A DNA stretch of 64,000 nucleotides from assembly GCF_051020985.1 (NCBI RefSeq), contig NC_134999.1, forward strand, positions 3,534,001 to 3,598,000, in the 5' to 3' direction. Below the pieces are notes generated by a model. The model ran no database searches. It was not told the DNA's origin and saw only the letters and a program-made list of their open reading frames with translations. This document shows, piece by piece, positions 23,317-35,689 of this stretch (position 1 is its first letter; each line of letters begins with the position of its first letter). The DNA comes from Nomia melanderi. Lineage: Eukaryota; Arthropoda; Insecta; Hymenoptera; Halictidae. The position numbers were made by a program, and so were the translations under genes.

Positions 23317-24679
23317 TATTAACCGTACCGGCGCTTTGTACATGTATATACCTGAATACCTACTGTTATCGCAACCAGTCAAATAACTCGCTACTAAATA
23401 AAGGTAAACAAGTTTGATGATACATTTTTTTAGTGGAAATATAAATAAAAGGAAAAACAAAAATTAAAAATTAATTAATTGGATAATATAGGAATTGGTG
23501 TAAAGTTAACTGAACGAAGGAAAACGCAAAATTTTATACTCTTTTCTGTTAGAAATGTTTCGGAGACTTTTCTTATGCTTTGTGAATTTTTTATTCGTTA
23601 GAAATCAATAAACTAATGTTAATTTTGTTTGTTATACGTGTAACTATGTTTAAAAATAGAATCATGTTTTAAAAAAGAGACTTATTGCAATTATACGCAA
23701 CTAATAGAAAGTAATATAATTTTCACTCCTTCTTTTGGCTTTAAACAACTCGTAAAATATATATGTTTATCGTATTAGAATAATTTTGGTTTAAACAATA
23801 GTGATAATTATATGCAATAGATATTTTAAAATAAAAGTTGATGAAATTAATAGTTTTCGAGAAAAGCGTAGGATAAAGTTGAAGAACTTATAAGTTTCGA
23901 GAAAAATGCGTTTAATATTTTATAAACGATTTTACGTCAAATAGTTAGGTATTTACCGTACTTATCTTAATCTGCTATGCGAGCGCCATAAAAAGAATCT
24001 TCTTCTTCATAAAATAGATTATAAAGTGACTTTTTATCTTTTTTCTAGGAAATTGTTGCGGCTTCGTCGGTAAAAAACTGTTGACGGTCAGAAAATTAAG
24101 TTATCCGTAGTACATACGATTAATAAACTCTTCTGTATTACACGTTACAATGTTTCGGAGGAAACATCAAGATCAATAAGTTGAAAAATTTAATATAAGA
24201 TTAATAATTCATACTAGTTTTCTTTACGTTAACTACTTGTTTGAACAAAAGATAGGTAACTAACTAACTAACTAATCAGATTGGCAGGTAATTAAAATTT
24301 TTTTTGTTACCCTTTATTAGCCAGTTGACCGAATAAATTATAGACATGTTCTATATATTAGTACAAATCCGTATAACGAAGTTTTGAACGAAATTTTATA
24401 TTTTATTGAATTTCGAACAAATTTTATCAATGCTGGCATTCATGAAACCATTGTACAAGTGATTACATCTTTATAATTCAATACTAATTAAATGACTAAT
24501 ACTTAAATGACTTAATATAATAAAATCATCAATTAAAAAAATGGAATTCCAATGAAATGCAAAATAACTTAAAAACTTCGATGAAATATTTATATATTCT
24601 GCGTATTTATTGGCGACAGAATTTCTATATGCAAGTTATAAAAAGAAAATAATATTTATAAAGCAAATATTTTTGTCGT
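23317..24679. other. AT-rich DNA, nothing recognised
   Basis: No supported feature beyond a short AACT run near 24256. Confidence 0.6.
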
Positions 24680-25010
24680 CGTGTAGTTACAGCAGGGCGT
24701 GATTTCTATAGTGAAATTTCAAAAGCGTCTTCGGCTTTCATTTTCTCCAAGTTGGTTTCATTTTAATCTAATTTTGCCGTCGAAATCGTGGCATTCACCT
24801 CATGGCGCGTCTCTCTTTTCACTGCGAATTTAATTACGTTCGCACAGATGCGAATCAATGATGGCGGCGTGTCTTCTCGTTTCTTAGCGCGAAGGTAATT
24901 AAACTGTGTCGCGGAGGGAACTCGCGGCAAGAAAAAATCGAGTCTCCTACAATCGCCGGAGCAATTAAAACATTCCTATATGCGAGAAATAGATAGGAAT
25001 CGGCTTCCTA
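24680..25010. other. CpG-rich block
   Basis: Contains several TAATTA/TAATTAAA words among CpG-rich DNA (GATGGCGGCGTG, GTGTCGCGGAGG). No frame was found. Candidate enhancer-like block. Confidence 0.35.
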
Positions 25011-26169
25011 CGTTATCCATTGTTCTTGGTCGATGCATTTTTGTTATTCAAGCCAGGCTGCTACTTCAATGACGTTATAATTAAGGACCGACAAAGAATA
25101 GAGATAATTACGTTCTCTACGGAAAAAATCGGCTGTGAAATACTAGATGGAGTGGTTCACTTAACTAGTTTTAAGACTAGATCTTTTGTCATCTTTTCTG
25201 TGAAGATTGTTACAGTTTCTGCTAATCTTGCATTCAAGTCTGAGTAACAAATATCGATTTATATTGTTACATTTATCGTAATTAATATTATTTCATCAAT
25301 GGGGATCTATTATTTTATTATATGTAGAATAAACAGAAATAGATCGTACAAAATGTATAAAAATGTAAGTGGTGTTTTCAGAAGGTTTTGTTGTAAGTCA
25401 CAAGAATATTTGAAAATAAACGTGAATTTTCTTTTAGAAGTTTATTTAAAAATTTTAATAGAAATTCATTTTATTTTCGGATGTTATTGAAATATTTAAA
25501 AATGGAAAAGAAAAAAATGGAAAATTACGGAAGCTGTTGCGAGCGATTACGAGATAAATATAAACATTATCTATTTGCTTTTATATTACATAATTTGCAT
25601 TGAAAATATTTTTCCCTATCTTCCATATTTCTCGAAAAGTTTACCCGTAGGAATAGAAGTGCAATATTATGCATAAATAATCAAATATGTAAGTATTATT
25701 ACCACTTACAGATCAGAAAAAAATGGATTTACCTTTGTTTGTAACATATTTTACTATTCAAAACATAAAAAGAAATATAAATATAACGATTTTCCTACAA
25801 TTAATGTTTTATATTTAACGTATTGAAATCCCTTATAAAGAAAATAATTTTCTGTTTACTATTGATATATAAAAATCAATTTTCGAAAACTTTAAAACAG
25901 TATATTACGATTCTTTCAACTTTCAACATTAAATTTTAAACTTTCAGTTTTCAATTTTCAATTTCCAATTTTCATAGATCACCAATGTTATTTTAATGAA
26001 CGTTCCCGTTAAGCAATTTCTTAAACGTTATTATACACTTGAGTACAAGCGACCAGTGCACAAAATGAGCACCCCATATTTCACGATCGCCATGTAAGTT
26101 TAGGTGATTACAAGGCCATTCTTGTACACCATAATTCCACTGTAGTATTGTAATCTCATTCTGAAAATG
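25011..26169. other. AT-rich DNA, nothing recognised
   Basis: Short frames at 25020-25247 and 25299-25490 have no recognisable domain. Confidence 0.55.
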
Positions 26170-26480
26170 GGACGCGCCAACCGGGGACAACAAGCCCGAC
26201 TTCCCGCCGTTATAATCAGTTAACCGTTAATATCGTGGAACTTATCGTTTGCATATTGGAGAACGGGGGTAATATTTTAAACCGCACACACGTGGGTATT
26301 GTACTAACGTCCAGGGAAATCGTCGTTGCGGATTCAGGCGTAATTTTCCACTGAATTCGGTTGTACGTTTGCAGGAGTTTCATATGGCTATTATGATACG
26401 TTAGAATCGCTATAAGTTCATTCCATTAACCTCGTGCGAGTACCATATACCTCTAACCAATTCGAACTGACTATAAATCT
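26170..26480. other. Moderately CpG-rich block
   Basis: Higher GC than its flanks, with no ORF. Candidate non-coding block. Confidence 0.3.
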
Positions 26481-26547
26481 TTCTTGAAAGATGGTTCGTA
26501 AACTTTTTTAAAACTTGCCGTGACTTATAACATTTTCTAATCCTTAA

Positions 26548-26763
26548 CACTAGAACTACTAAGCAAGTCAAAATGACCAATTCCTGATTTATTCTTGTCG
26601 CAATTATGAAAAAGATAACATGATTCTTTGAGAAATCACCAAAGTAATTGGTTTAACAATAAGCAAATATAATTGTAAATTAATAGAAATCTCTGTAGAT
26701 GAATTTAAGAGTTTCTGTAGAAAAATTTCAAAAAGTCAATTTAACTGCTCGGTAGTTTTACTG
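26548..26763 (+). mobile_element. TTAA-flanked MITE, family 2, copy b
   Basis: TTAA at 26544-26547; on the right a TCGA (26764-26767) stands where TTAA is expected and is shared with the next element. The ends are CACTAGAACTACT and, as reverse complement, CAGTAAAACTACCG. Subterminal palindromes are centred at 26572 and 26740, 17 and 16 bp from the ends. Confidence 0.8.
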
Positions 26764-26767
26764 TCGA

Positions 26768-27670
26768 TGCATTGAATGGCATGGGGCTCGCCGATGCCCC
26801 AACCAAATCTAATTACTATAATTCACTCGATTAAACGATGGTTAATCGAAAATATTTCCTGATTATGAACAATACTTTTTAACGCGATGACATTCAGCAA
26901 GATAAATATGTAGTAATAATAATGCAATCCAATTGTTCGGGCCGATTTGTACGGGGTTTATGGCAGGGATTAGAAGCACAGCTATTTTTGAGAATTCGTA
27001 AATTTAGTTTCTTTTTTGCCATCTGGACGACACTCGCCGGATGGTACGCTCTTTACAATTTTTACTCTTTGTCGTAGCATTTGTCGATACCTTTAGTTTC
27101 TTGCACGCATTTTTCGTTGGTCTCAATAGTTATTGCCCTGCTGTAAACCTTCACGGCCTGAGCATGTCAGCAAGAACCATGGGTCGCCCAACGGTTTCCG
27201 CGGCCGATGCAGGGTCAGGAAACCGTCTCTGGTGTTGACCAGATGCGTCGTCCACCATCGCCGAATTCTCGAGTCTCTCCCCCCTTGGAAAATCTCACGA
27301 CCCCTTCCTCAAGGAAACACGCCGAGGGCGTAAAGGAAGGGGTACCTTCTAACTTAGGTTCGCTGATTGGACTTTCCCAAAAATTGGAAGAACCAATCAG
27401 TGGACAATTGCAAATTCCAAGGGGGAGCTGAGAAGCACTCGCGAGTTCGAAAAGCATTCGTATAGCAACCACCGACTAGAAGAGACACACTTCGAAAACT
27501 TGTAAACCGGCTAAGTTGTACGAATACAGTTCACTATATTTTCGCTAAGTCGCGAGTTCTAAATCATTCACGAGATAGACCGCGACCCCCTACACCAATT
27601 AAGTAATTTAATATCATGCTTTTTCATTTCGTGTATTTTTCTCAGTGAAATCGCGCGGCATTCAACGTGA
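26768..27670 (+). mobile_element. Family 5 MITE interrupted by a solo LTR
   Basis: The left part (26768-26933) and right part (27600-27670) together align with the uninterrupted copies at 23081-23312 and 20580-20811. The break falls in the equivalent of the CAATTCAATT stretch. Its left flank TCGA is a decayed TTAA shared with the family 2 copy. Confidence 0.85.
26934..27594. mobile_element. Solo LTR of an LTR retrotransposon (661 bp)
   Basis: Begins TGTTCGGGCC and ends CCCCCTACA, so it has TGT...ACA termini. It is flanked by a perfect 5-bp duplication CCAAT (26929-26933 and 27595-27599). The empty site can be read from the two uninterrupted family 5 copies. Inside, CTGATTGG (27363-27370) and CCAATCAG (27393-27400) form inverted CCAAT boxes. 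A 5-bp duplication fits Ty3/gypsy or BEL/Pao. No internal coding region remains, as after LTR-LTR recombination. Confidence 0.88.
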
Positions 27671-28355
27671 ATTTATTAGTGTTGATTCCAAGGACCAAGA
27701 ACGTAATCTCAAAGTCGATAAATAAGTCGGATTAGAATAAATATGGTTGACGTGTTTTCTGTTTTAATTGATAAGGAAGATATATTCAAGATATTTATAA
27801 ATAACATATTTTTAATTTTTTTAAAGCAATGCTTTTATTGTATGTTGAAGTGCATGTTGGTATCATAGACCAACAAAGGTTCTGGTGTAAGTTTTTGCAC
27901 CTCAGTAATTAAGGGTTAAAATTTGTATTTATTTATGATCTTGATGTTAGAATATTTTTCTGTGATATACAAAAAAATTAGCTTGCTCCAAGAATATTTC
28001 ATTTTGCGATTAAAGGAATTTAAAACCTCTTCGATTTCTGATGCTTCTCATAGTAAATAATATTTTCACTCAACCAAAGATGTTTTTTCAATACTGATTC
28101 TAAAAATACAAGGGATAATAAATTATTTTTTTTTAATATTCAAACTCAATTATTTATTATTTCCAGAAGATCGAAGTTAATAAAGTGGAAATTCCTACGA
28201 AAGTTATTTTAAACAGTAATTCTGTTTATAAATGAAAACTCTTAATACTGTTTACCAATTGAGCGTGAAGTGATTTCTGGAGATAAACAGTGTTAGCTTC
28301 GTATCTCCCATAGGCTATGAATACTAGTATAGTTATAATGTTGTAAAAGAGGAAC
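27671..28355. other. AT-rich DNA, nothing recognised
   Basis: No supported feature. Confidence 0.6.
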
Positions 28356-28705
28356 CTAATACTTTAGATATACACTATATACCGAAAACAGCAAAAACTG
28401 CTCAATCAACGTACGGAATTGCGTCGATTTTTCTGCGTTCACAACGCGTATCCCCGAATGTGTATACCGGTCAACGTTTACACGAAAAGCATCAGGAAGT
28501 CCGTTCGGAGTCAAGTGGATTCGAAGAGAGACGAGCAAATATTAGAGCATCAACGTGAGCTGTGCTCTATGATCGTAGTACCATACTGCCTTGTTTCCTC
28601 CATCTCTTTCCTTATCCAGTTTCCAAACCAAATCGTTTACCCTTCTTTTTCCCACCCAACTGTTCCCCTCGTCACTCCTATTTTTTCCTTTTTCCTATTT
28701 ATTAA

Positions 28706-28892
28706 CACGTTAATTGCCGCGAAGGGCTTCACCGTTTTATATATCACTTATTCCTTCGTAGCAAAGATAAAAAGGAAGAATTATTAATTATTTTTTATTA
28801 CAATTTTCACGTTACAGTGTTATTTAGTTATTTAGGCTAATGAACATTTTTATTCGGCATCAATTATCTTACAAATTACAATTATTTTTCAA
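28706..28892 (-). mobile_element. TTAA-type MITE, family 6, copy c (truncated)
   Basis: Starts after TTAA (28702-28705) with CACGTTAATTGCCGCG. It is the reverse complement of much of 21676-21907, for example TAGCAAAGATAAAAAGGAA and GAATTATTAATTATTT. The distal end is lost where a CATGTA microsatellite begins. Confidence 0.7.
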
Positions 28893-28918
28893 TACATGTA
28901 CATGTACATGTACAGGTA
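28893..28918. repeat. (CATGTA)n short array
   Basis: About four copies of the self-complementary hexamer. Confidence 0.85.
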
Positions 28919-29243
28919 CAATTCTATTTTCTATATTTATGTCTTTTACATTTTATTTATGTTTTTCCGTTACGAAAGCAAAATTTAAAAAATTGTAGTT
29001 TACAATAAAAAAACTTTACAATCAAAATTGATGGAGTACATGAGATTGTATTTGAATTCGAAATTTATTTAGCAATAGGATCTTCCGAAGAAAACACGAC
29101 AAATTGAAATAAAATTAAGGGCATTGCACTGGTTGATCAAAGGCCGAAGTTAAATATAGGAAATAAACTAATTATACACGAAAGCGTAATCATATCGGTA
29201 TTTAATTATGAATTGCAACATCAAAGAGTCACACTTCTAGATG
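28919..29243. other. AT-rich DNA, nothing recognised
   Basis: No supported feature. Confidence 0.6.
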
Positions 29244-29248
29244 GTAAT

Positions 29249-29948
29249 TGTTGACGCTCGGTGTCACAAACTGAAACACCGTTACGACAACGTTCCTCTA
29301 AATCTTTCAAGGGATCGCAGCTCAAATAACTTTATGAAGCCATCGACCATTACCTTCAACAACCACCCTCAGCTGTTCGAGGATTAGCATTTTTACATTT
29401 TAGATATTTACTCTTTGCATGTTTTATTAGGGTTAAGGCGCTTCATACAGTTTTTTACCTGCTACGGTCGAGGCACGCGGAATTTCCATGACGTCACGCG
29501 AAGGTACTCTCGATACCTGCAGGTGACCGATGGACTTGGAGGCGGTCAACTTTCCGGTGACTGTCACCAATCAGCAAAAACGGCCTCCTCCCTGTCCAAA
29601 ACTTGTAACTCTAGGAGACAACCAATCCGCGTGTCTCATCCCCCGACACTACCCTTACTGCTGACTATTTAAGGGTAGACCTTAGCACAAAACGCCGAAT
29701 TTCTAACCAAGAGTTCCACGGAGTCTCTAACGAAGAGTTCCACCACAACACGCATCAACGGAACATCTACCGAAGAGTTTCACAAACAACACGAATCAAC
29801 GGAATCTCTAACGAAGAATTCCACAACTTAACGTACCGACATCGATCCAATTACAACTCATCGAAAATCTCATTATTTCATTCAGGCTCAGCATCACTAA
29901 TCTGAAACTGAGCCAGAGCATCGCCGTAACTAACTGCGAAGCTCAACA
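29249..29948 (+). mobile_element. Solo LTR of an LTR retrotransposon (700 bp)
   Basis: Begins TGTTGACGCTCGG and ends AGCTCAACA, giving a perfect 6-bp terminal inverted repeat TGTTGA/TCAACA. It is flanked by a perfect 5-bp duplication GTAAT (29244-29248 and 29949-29953). Promoter-like parts are in the expected order: TGACGTCA at 29489-29496, CCAATCAG near 29563, and TATTTAA at 29666-29672 with a leader beyond. No gag or pol remains. Gypsy or BEL/Pao type is inferred from the 5-bp duplication. Strand is set by the TATA-like motif. Confidence 0.85.
29703..29824. repeat. Four spaced 17-bp repeats inside the LTR
   Basis: Copies of CTAACGAAGAGTTCCAC, each with one or two changes at most, start at 29703, 29727, 29767 and 29808. 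The last three also share an ACACG...ATCAACGGAA spacer. The array lies just downstream of the TATA-like motif, in the presumed R/U5 part. Confidence 0.9.
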
Positions 29949-29953
29949 GTAAT

Positions 29954-30990
29954 CATGTAATCAATTATGTCTTCGACCAGAACTGAATATTACTGATATA
30001 AACTTCTATGTAAGCCAGTACTAAAACAAACTTTGTATTTCATATTATTTAATAATATCAACTGAAATTAATAATGTAACTGAAAACCACATTATTTCTA
30101 CAAAATACGTGTCACTAAATGTCTATTTGGACAAAACGTGAAGAACTTTTATGGTTAGAAAAAGAGACTAAAACAAACTGTTACAGTTACTGCCTGTTAT
30201 GTAAATTAGTTTTCGATTTGCCTTCGGGTTCTACTTTTTCGTTTTTGAAACGTAGCAAAAATTCTGAGGAGAATGTTGCTCTTGCTCAGTCTAATTCGTA
30301 TAAAAAGAGACAAATCTCTGTTATTTTATTATTATTTCCATTGTAAAAGATTACTTTTCTGTTAACTGGAACAATAATACACACTTTTGAATGGAATAAA
30401 GATACAATACTTTTAAATATATTCTCTACGTATTTCAATAATTATTTCGTTTACATTCTTCTGTTCAATTTTATTTTATTGCAACTTCTTTTCCTTATTA
30501 TTATTATCCACATTAGATATAATGTTGTAAAGAACAATACAAATTGAACACAAGTATTTGTAAATTTCATTGGATTTAATGGGTTTCTTTCATTTTAAAC
30601 AAACATGTTTTATTCACAAAACAAAAGTAACCATACAGAGCTGAGCAAAGTGTAATTTGATTACATACTAAGAATGCCGATTAAAATCCAACTACGATTG
30701 CAATGTTTATAAAAAATTAATCAACTGAGATTTCGAAGAATTTGTGCGTTACATTTTAGATAATATATTTCTGATCATAAATCCACAGAAATGTTTGTTT
30801 TCGAATGTTTCAATTTCTCAGTTCTGCAGCTAGCAACTGCGCCATTTTCTAACATTTTAGCTTAAAAGAAATATAAATGTAAAGCAGAAAGTTACAGTTA
30901 TATCACTCAGAAAAAATCAGAAGCTTTCACTGAATAGTTATTAACAAAAAGTTTATCTATATTTAGGACGTTCGTAGGTGGTGTCATCCC
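29954..30990. other. AT-rich DNA, nothing recognised
   Basis: The 75-codon frame at 30119-30346 shows no recognisable domain. Confidence 0.5.
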
Positions 30991-30994
30991 TTAA

Positions 30995-31215
30995 CACTAT
31001 AACTACCAGATGAGTCAAAATGATCCATTCCTTATTTATTTTTTCACAATAATTGAAAGCATACAAGTGTTTCTTCAAGAAATGATTACAATAGTTGATT
31101 TATTAATATACAAATATAAAATATAACTTAACTGATATCGTAATCCACGCATTTCCTATGGTTTTTATAAAAAAATATGTTTAAAAATCAATTCAACTGC
31201 TCAGTAGTTCTAGTG
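30995..31215 (+). mobile_element. TTAA-flanked MITE, family 2, copy c
   Basis: Perfect TTAA on both sides (30991-30994 and 31216-31219). The ends are CACTATAACTACC and, as reverse complement, CACTAGAACTACTG. The palindrome GAGTCA-AAA-TGATCC at 31012-31026 lies 17 bp inside. Confidence 0.85.
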
Positions 31216-31439
31216 TTAATGGAGGCTTTACCGCACTGTTCCGTAAATTTCTGAAACAAATACTGCGTGAACGACTATTGCATAAAATTACTCGGGGCAC
31301 TGACCTTAACATCACAGTTGTTTAGTTTTCAAGGCAATTGAAATCGGCGAGGCGGTCTCTGTTCTATGTAATTACTGTCTTCATTCCCTCTCACAACAGC
31401 GCCAAGACTGTTTCCCTCTGAACAATATACCCTTTTTCA

Positions 31440-31780
31440 GCTTTCCCTTGGCTCATTCTTTTTCTACTCATGCTCCTCTTTTCTTTTTAGACTCTTTTCT
31501 TCTGTCTTATTCTTTCGCTTTTTCTCACCGTTTAAGTGCCCTCCACCTTTTCCTCGTTGTATTCCGAACAAAACGCAGCGCGGTTCGCAAATCCCATCGG
31601 CGGAGGAAGAGTGCCCGGAATTTTGATAGGATCTGTTTCACGCAGAGTCTCTATTATGCAACATAGATTCGCGAAAAATTGTCGACCGCCTTGTCGATAA
31701 ACAAACTTAAGTCGCACTTGCCTGCTTTCCTTTCCGGTAACGAATTTGAACCGTGCGTGCGACGTGCTGCATACAGAGTA
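31440..31780. other. Pyrimidine-rich tract and GC patch
   Basis: A long C/T run (31440-31550) contains CTTTTCTTTTTAG, a good match to a splice acceptor, followed by a GC-richer patch. No supported frame follows, so an exon is not called. Confidence 0.2.
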
Positions 31781-33334
31781 ATAATGGTCTTCAATGTATG
31801 GCGTATAAAATGAATTTTGTTGTATTTTTAAAAATTTAGAATCGATCATAATGAAAATGTAATACTGTTTCAAAATATAAAAGTAGTCAAATAAAATTTG
31901 AGAACAAAGATTTTGTAGATTTTTTTACTAGAATGAACTTAAAAGTAACCAAAAACTTATCGTTTTTCAATTTTCGACTAATAAAATTAACACTATTGCA
32001 TTTATTACTTAATTTCTTCAGTATTTAGCACTGCGTTGTTTTTTTTTCAATTTAGATTGCGTATTTTTCTGTGTACAATGAATGTGTTGTTCATATACTA
32101 ATGTGAACAAGTTGATTGTAAATCACTAAAAGTTAATTTTCTTAATTACTAAAATCTACTTAAAGCTAAAATTACTCGAAAAACTTTTTTTATAGGTATG
32201 TGATCGCTTTTAATATATTAAAAAAAGGTTATTTGTTTGTTTGAGGAATATGATTGAACTTGAACGGTTATGAGTCTGGTTGTAGTTTAGTTTTATTAAT
32301 ATAACGCTTGAAAAGTAATAGAGAGCTACAATGATCATTAAAATAACGTAAATAAATTTGTCAATAATTGTATGTCTGTTTAAAATTTGTAAACATCTCA
32401 AAGAAAGTCACATTTAAAAGTTGTTAATAGCAAGAAACCTAGATTTAGGGAAATCCCTTAAGGAAGATTTGAAATGTAAGAAGATTCGTCTGGAAGTGGA
32501 GATTAATTTCTTTAGCATTTTTCTTTTGCTTCTTCTATCGTTTCTTCTTTACAGTTATTTCCATATTCATTAATTAATCTATTTAAAGAAATGCAATGAC
32601 ATGACCTTTAAGCGACTCATTTCTTAAAGGCGAAACGAAAACAAGGATTTTAGCGGGTTTAAGCTTGATTTACATATTATTGGAAAAACAGGACATAAAT
32701 CTAGCGGCTATAGTTGCGCAAACCATGAGAAAAACAAAAACTTGCATTCAGTTAAGGAAAAACGAATGAATGATATCGTAGTTAAGTAAATGTGCTGCAG
32801 AAGACGATGGCAGTAAACATAAAGATGAAACAGAACATTAGTGCGTATTTAATTACATAAAGTAGTTACAAATTTCCTTTATGTTTTGAGAATCGATCTC
32901 ATGATATGGTATTACGATAACTTTAGGATTGTGGTCTTAAATCTACTATTAATATTTTATTTTTTTATGTTAAACATTAATTTAAATATTGTTAAAAATT
33001 CATTCAAATAAAATTTTTCAATTTAAGTACAATTACATGTTACTTGGAATTATGTATCTCCATTATAATTTTCTCACGAATATTTCTGATCTCTATTAGA
33101 ACTCTTAACATGTTCGCTATTAAATCATATATTTGTAATGACCAACATTCTACATTTTCTTCATAGAAAAGTATATCACTTCCATGTGTATTTTCACTAA
33201 AAGACATAACCTATGATACAATACGTAAGAAGAGAAGGAGATTTGTTAAGAAATCTTTATTTATATTTTCATAAAGACGATGTGTTGCATGTAAAAAACA
33301 AGGTTTTGTATTATGACGAATACAGTCGTCTAAA
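31781..33334. other. AT-rich DNA, nothing recognised
   Basis: No supported feature. Confidence 0.6.
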
Positions 33335-33500
33335 AACAGCTAACTGGTTAAGGGAATATTCATTTTCGAAATAACCACTTTTATAGGTGTACATTACTCG
33401 AATGAAAATTTTCGAAAAAATTATTTGTAGATACGAACACATACATATACTATAATAAAGTACACGCTTTTCAAAGAGGTCGCAACAGCTAACTGGTTAA
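33335..33500. repeat. Twin 17-bp family 1-like termini
   Basis: AACAGCTAACTGGTTAA occurs identically at 33335-33351 and 33484-33500. It resembles the family 1 terminus reversed (TTAACCAGTTAACTG). The DNA between does not align with family 1. Confidence 0.6.
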
Positions 33501-35689
33501 TAAAACACTGTAATTATAAAGACTACTACTCAGACGAATATTATTAGTAAACGTGTTAACTGAATTATCTTTGTGCTATTTAAATAAAATGAAAGTAGCA
33601 TAATGTAGAAAAACTTGCTAACCAACATCTATTTACAACAATGTCATCCCATAAATAATGCAGTTTTTTGTGTTTCTTTTATTTTAAAAAATAAATATAA
33701 ACACAACTGTTTTCGTTGGTTTTATAATGAAATAATGAATCAGTTATTATTTAACAAAGACAACAAGTAAACACGTCTGTTCGGTACAATTGATCGAGAG
33801 GTAATGAACAACTACGTACATTACATTAACTTGTTTCATAAATACTGTCATGGAGATTGAGATTCGTTTTTCTGTTTAATTCATTATATTTTTATCCAGT
33901 CGAATCAATAGATAGTTGTCATTGCCAATTCTATTTTTAATAGTTTTTAATCTAAATCATATTCTTCTTCTTTATCTATAAATCCTGTATCAATACACTA
34001 CGTTTAAAAAAGTTTTGTTAATCTTTATCTTTAAAAATAAAAGGAATATAACGAACCGCATTATTCATGAGATGACCCAACACATTCCCATAATACATCC
34101 CGTGTTACCATCGTGCGAGCATTACCTACGGAAAATTAAATCAGTATCACAAATCTAACCCATTGTCTCCTATAAGCCAGCGCGTTCAATCATCCGATCC
34201 ATGACACTGAGATTTCCTGCTAATAAGTCGTAGTTTATTCATGGACATAACTGATTATACAAAATCATTGAAAGCGTCCGTCACAGTGCAGGTGTCGCAA
34301 TGCACCCCGTCGATCTTGTCTCTATATGTACATACGCGTTAGAGTCCGTTATATTCGGAGACACAAAAGAGCAGTGACGCACAACCCGCGGGCCGTTTTT
34401 AAATTTTCGTGGATTACAATCTTTATTTTACAAAACTTTGTAGGATTATTCTTCAATTATATTATTTGTATAATAAACGTAATATTGAACGTATTGGTAT
34501 CTTATGTATATTTCTATTACGTATTTCTTTCTTGTTATGAAATTATTTACTTATTTCTACTTTTATAACATAAAGGTTATATTTTTTTAACGAATACAGG
34601 TAACTGTCAATTTAACCCTTACCTCGTTCTGTACTTCTCTGCGAATACGGTTTCTGTGTAAATCTTTAAACAGATTTTAACTTTAAAAGAATTTGCTGTA
34701 CTCTCGAAGGTTCCTATTAATTTCAATTGCTATATACTGTATGCAGATATGTACATTAGTTTCCTTTATTAATAAATTTATATAGAGTGATACATTTCAA
34801 AAGAATCTGGTATGTGTAACGTAACACAACTATCGAAGTGTATAAATATTAACCCTTTGAAAGCTCCAAATGAATAATTTAAAAAATCAAGAACACTTAT
34901 TTGAAAAACCAAGAGACTGACATGTGGTTTTTCTTTTTTAGTGTTTAAGATTTCGATGTATAATTGAGTTTTTTATGAAAAGAATGAAAATGTCCGATCT
35001 TTTTTACTTATAAATGTTTGTGTTCCTCTTGTCGTTATTCCTTTGTTTTTCATGTAATCTCTTAAACAGTTTCATTGTCGATTATATCAGATTAACGTTC
35101 TGCAAAATGTTTTTCCGGATTGTGTATAACTATTTCTTGAACAGTTTTTTTTGCATGGATACCGCCAACATTGCTGTTGACAATAATGCTGTAAAAACAG
35201 CTGAAAATATAAACGAAGGATTTGGGAACAATGAATGAAAGACCAGTGCAGCGTTGATTTGTAAAATTTCGTTTCGATGATGTTCCTTTGCAAAATGAGG
35301 CACGCAATAAACCCGAAACAGTGTATTAATTCTAAACCGTATTATAATAATTAAATACCTTTAGACTGTATTAATTCTAAACCTTCAGAATTTTTCAACA
35401 AACGAATGTATTCACTAAAGACACGTTAGCAGAAGTGTATCGAATCTAATAGAGCGTATTTTCATTGAATAAACGTCTTTTAGAACATCAAATAAAGTTT
35501 CCTTTTTTCTACAAATATACACCAACCTTAGACCCTATTAACAATTTCTTTCAAGTAAATGAAATTCTGATTAAATTTACCTCTATTAAATAACTTCTTC
35601 ATAAATTTTAATTGAACCGCCTCAAATTCAATATACTGTTCAATCAATTCAATTAATAAGAAATTCAATATTTATACAATTAAGGGGTA
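33501..35689. other. Mostly AT-rich DNA, weak GC patch at 34060-34390
   Basis: Two orphan TTAACCC words (about 34611 and 34851) resemble piggyBac-like ends, but no partner end was found. Short frames are unrecognised. Confidence 0.45.

Noticed and set aside
28419..28787. 122-codon plus-strand frame
   Set aside because: Its 3' part runs into a family 6 MITE and no domain is recognised.
31480..31495. Polypyrimidine tract ending TTTTTAG as a splice acceptor
   Set aside because: No open frame or conserved exon follows; pyrimidine-rich tracts are common in this DNA.
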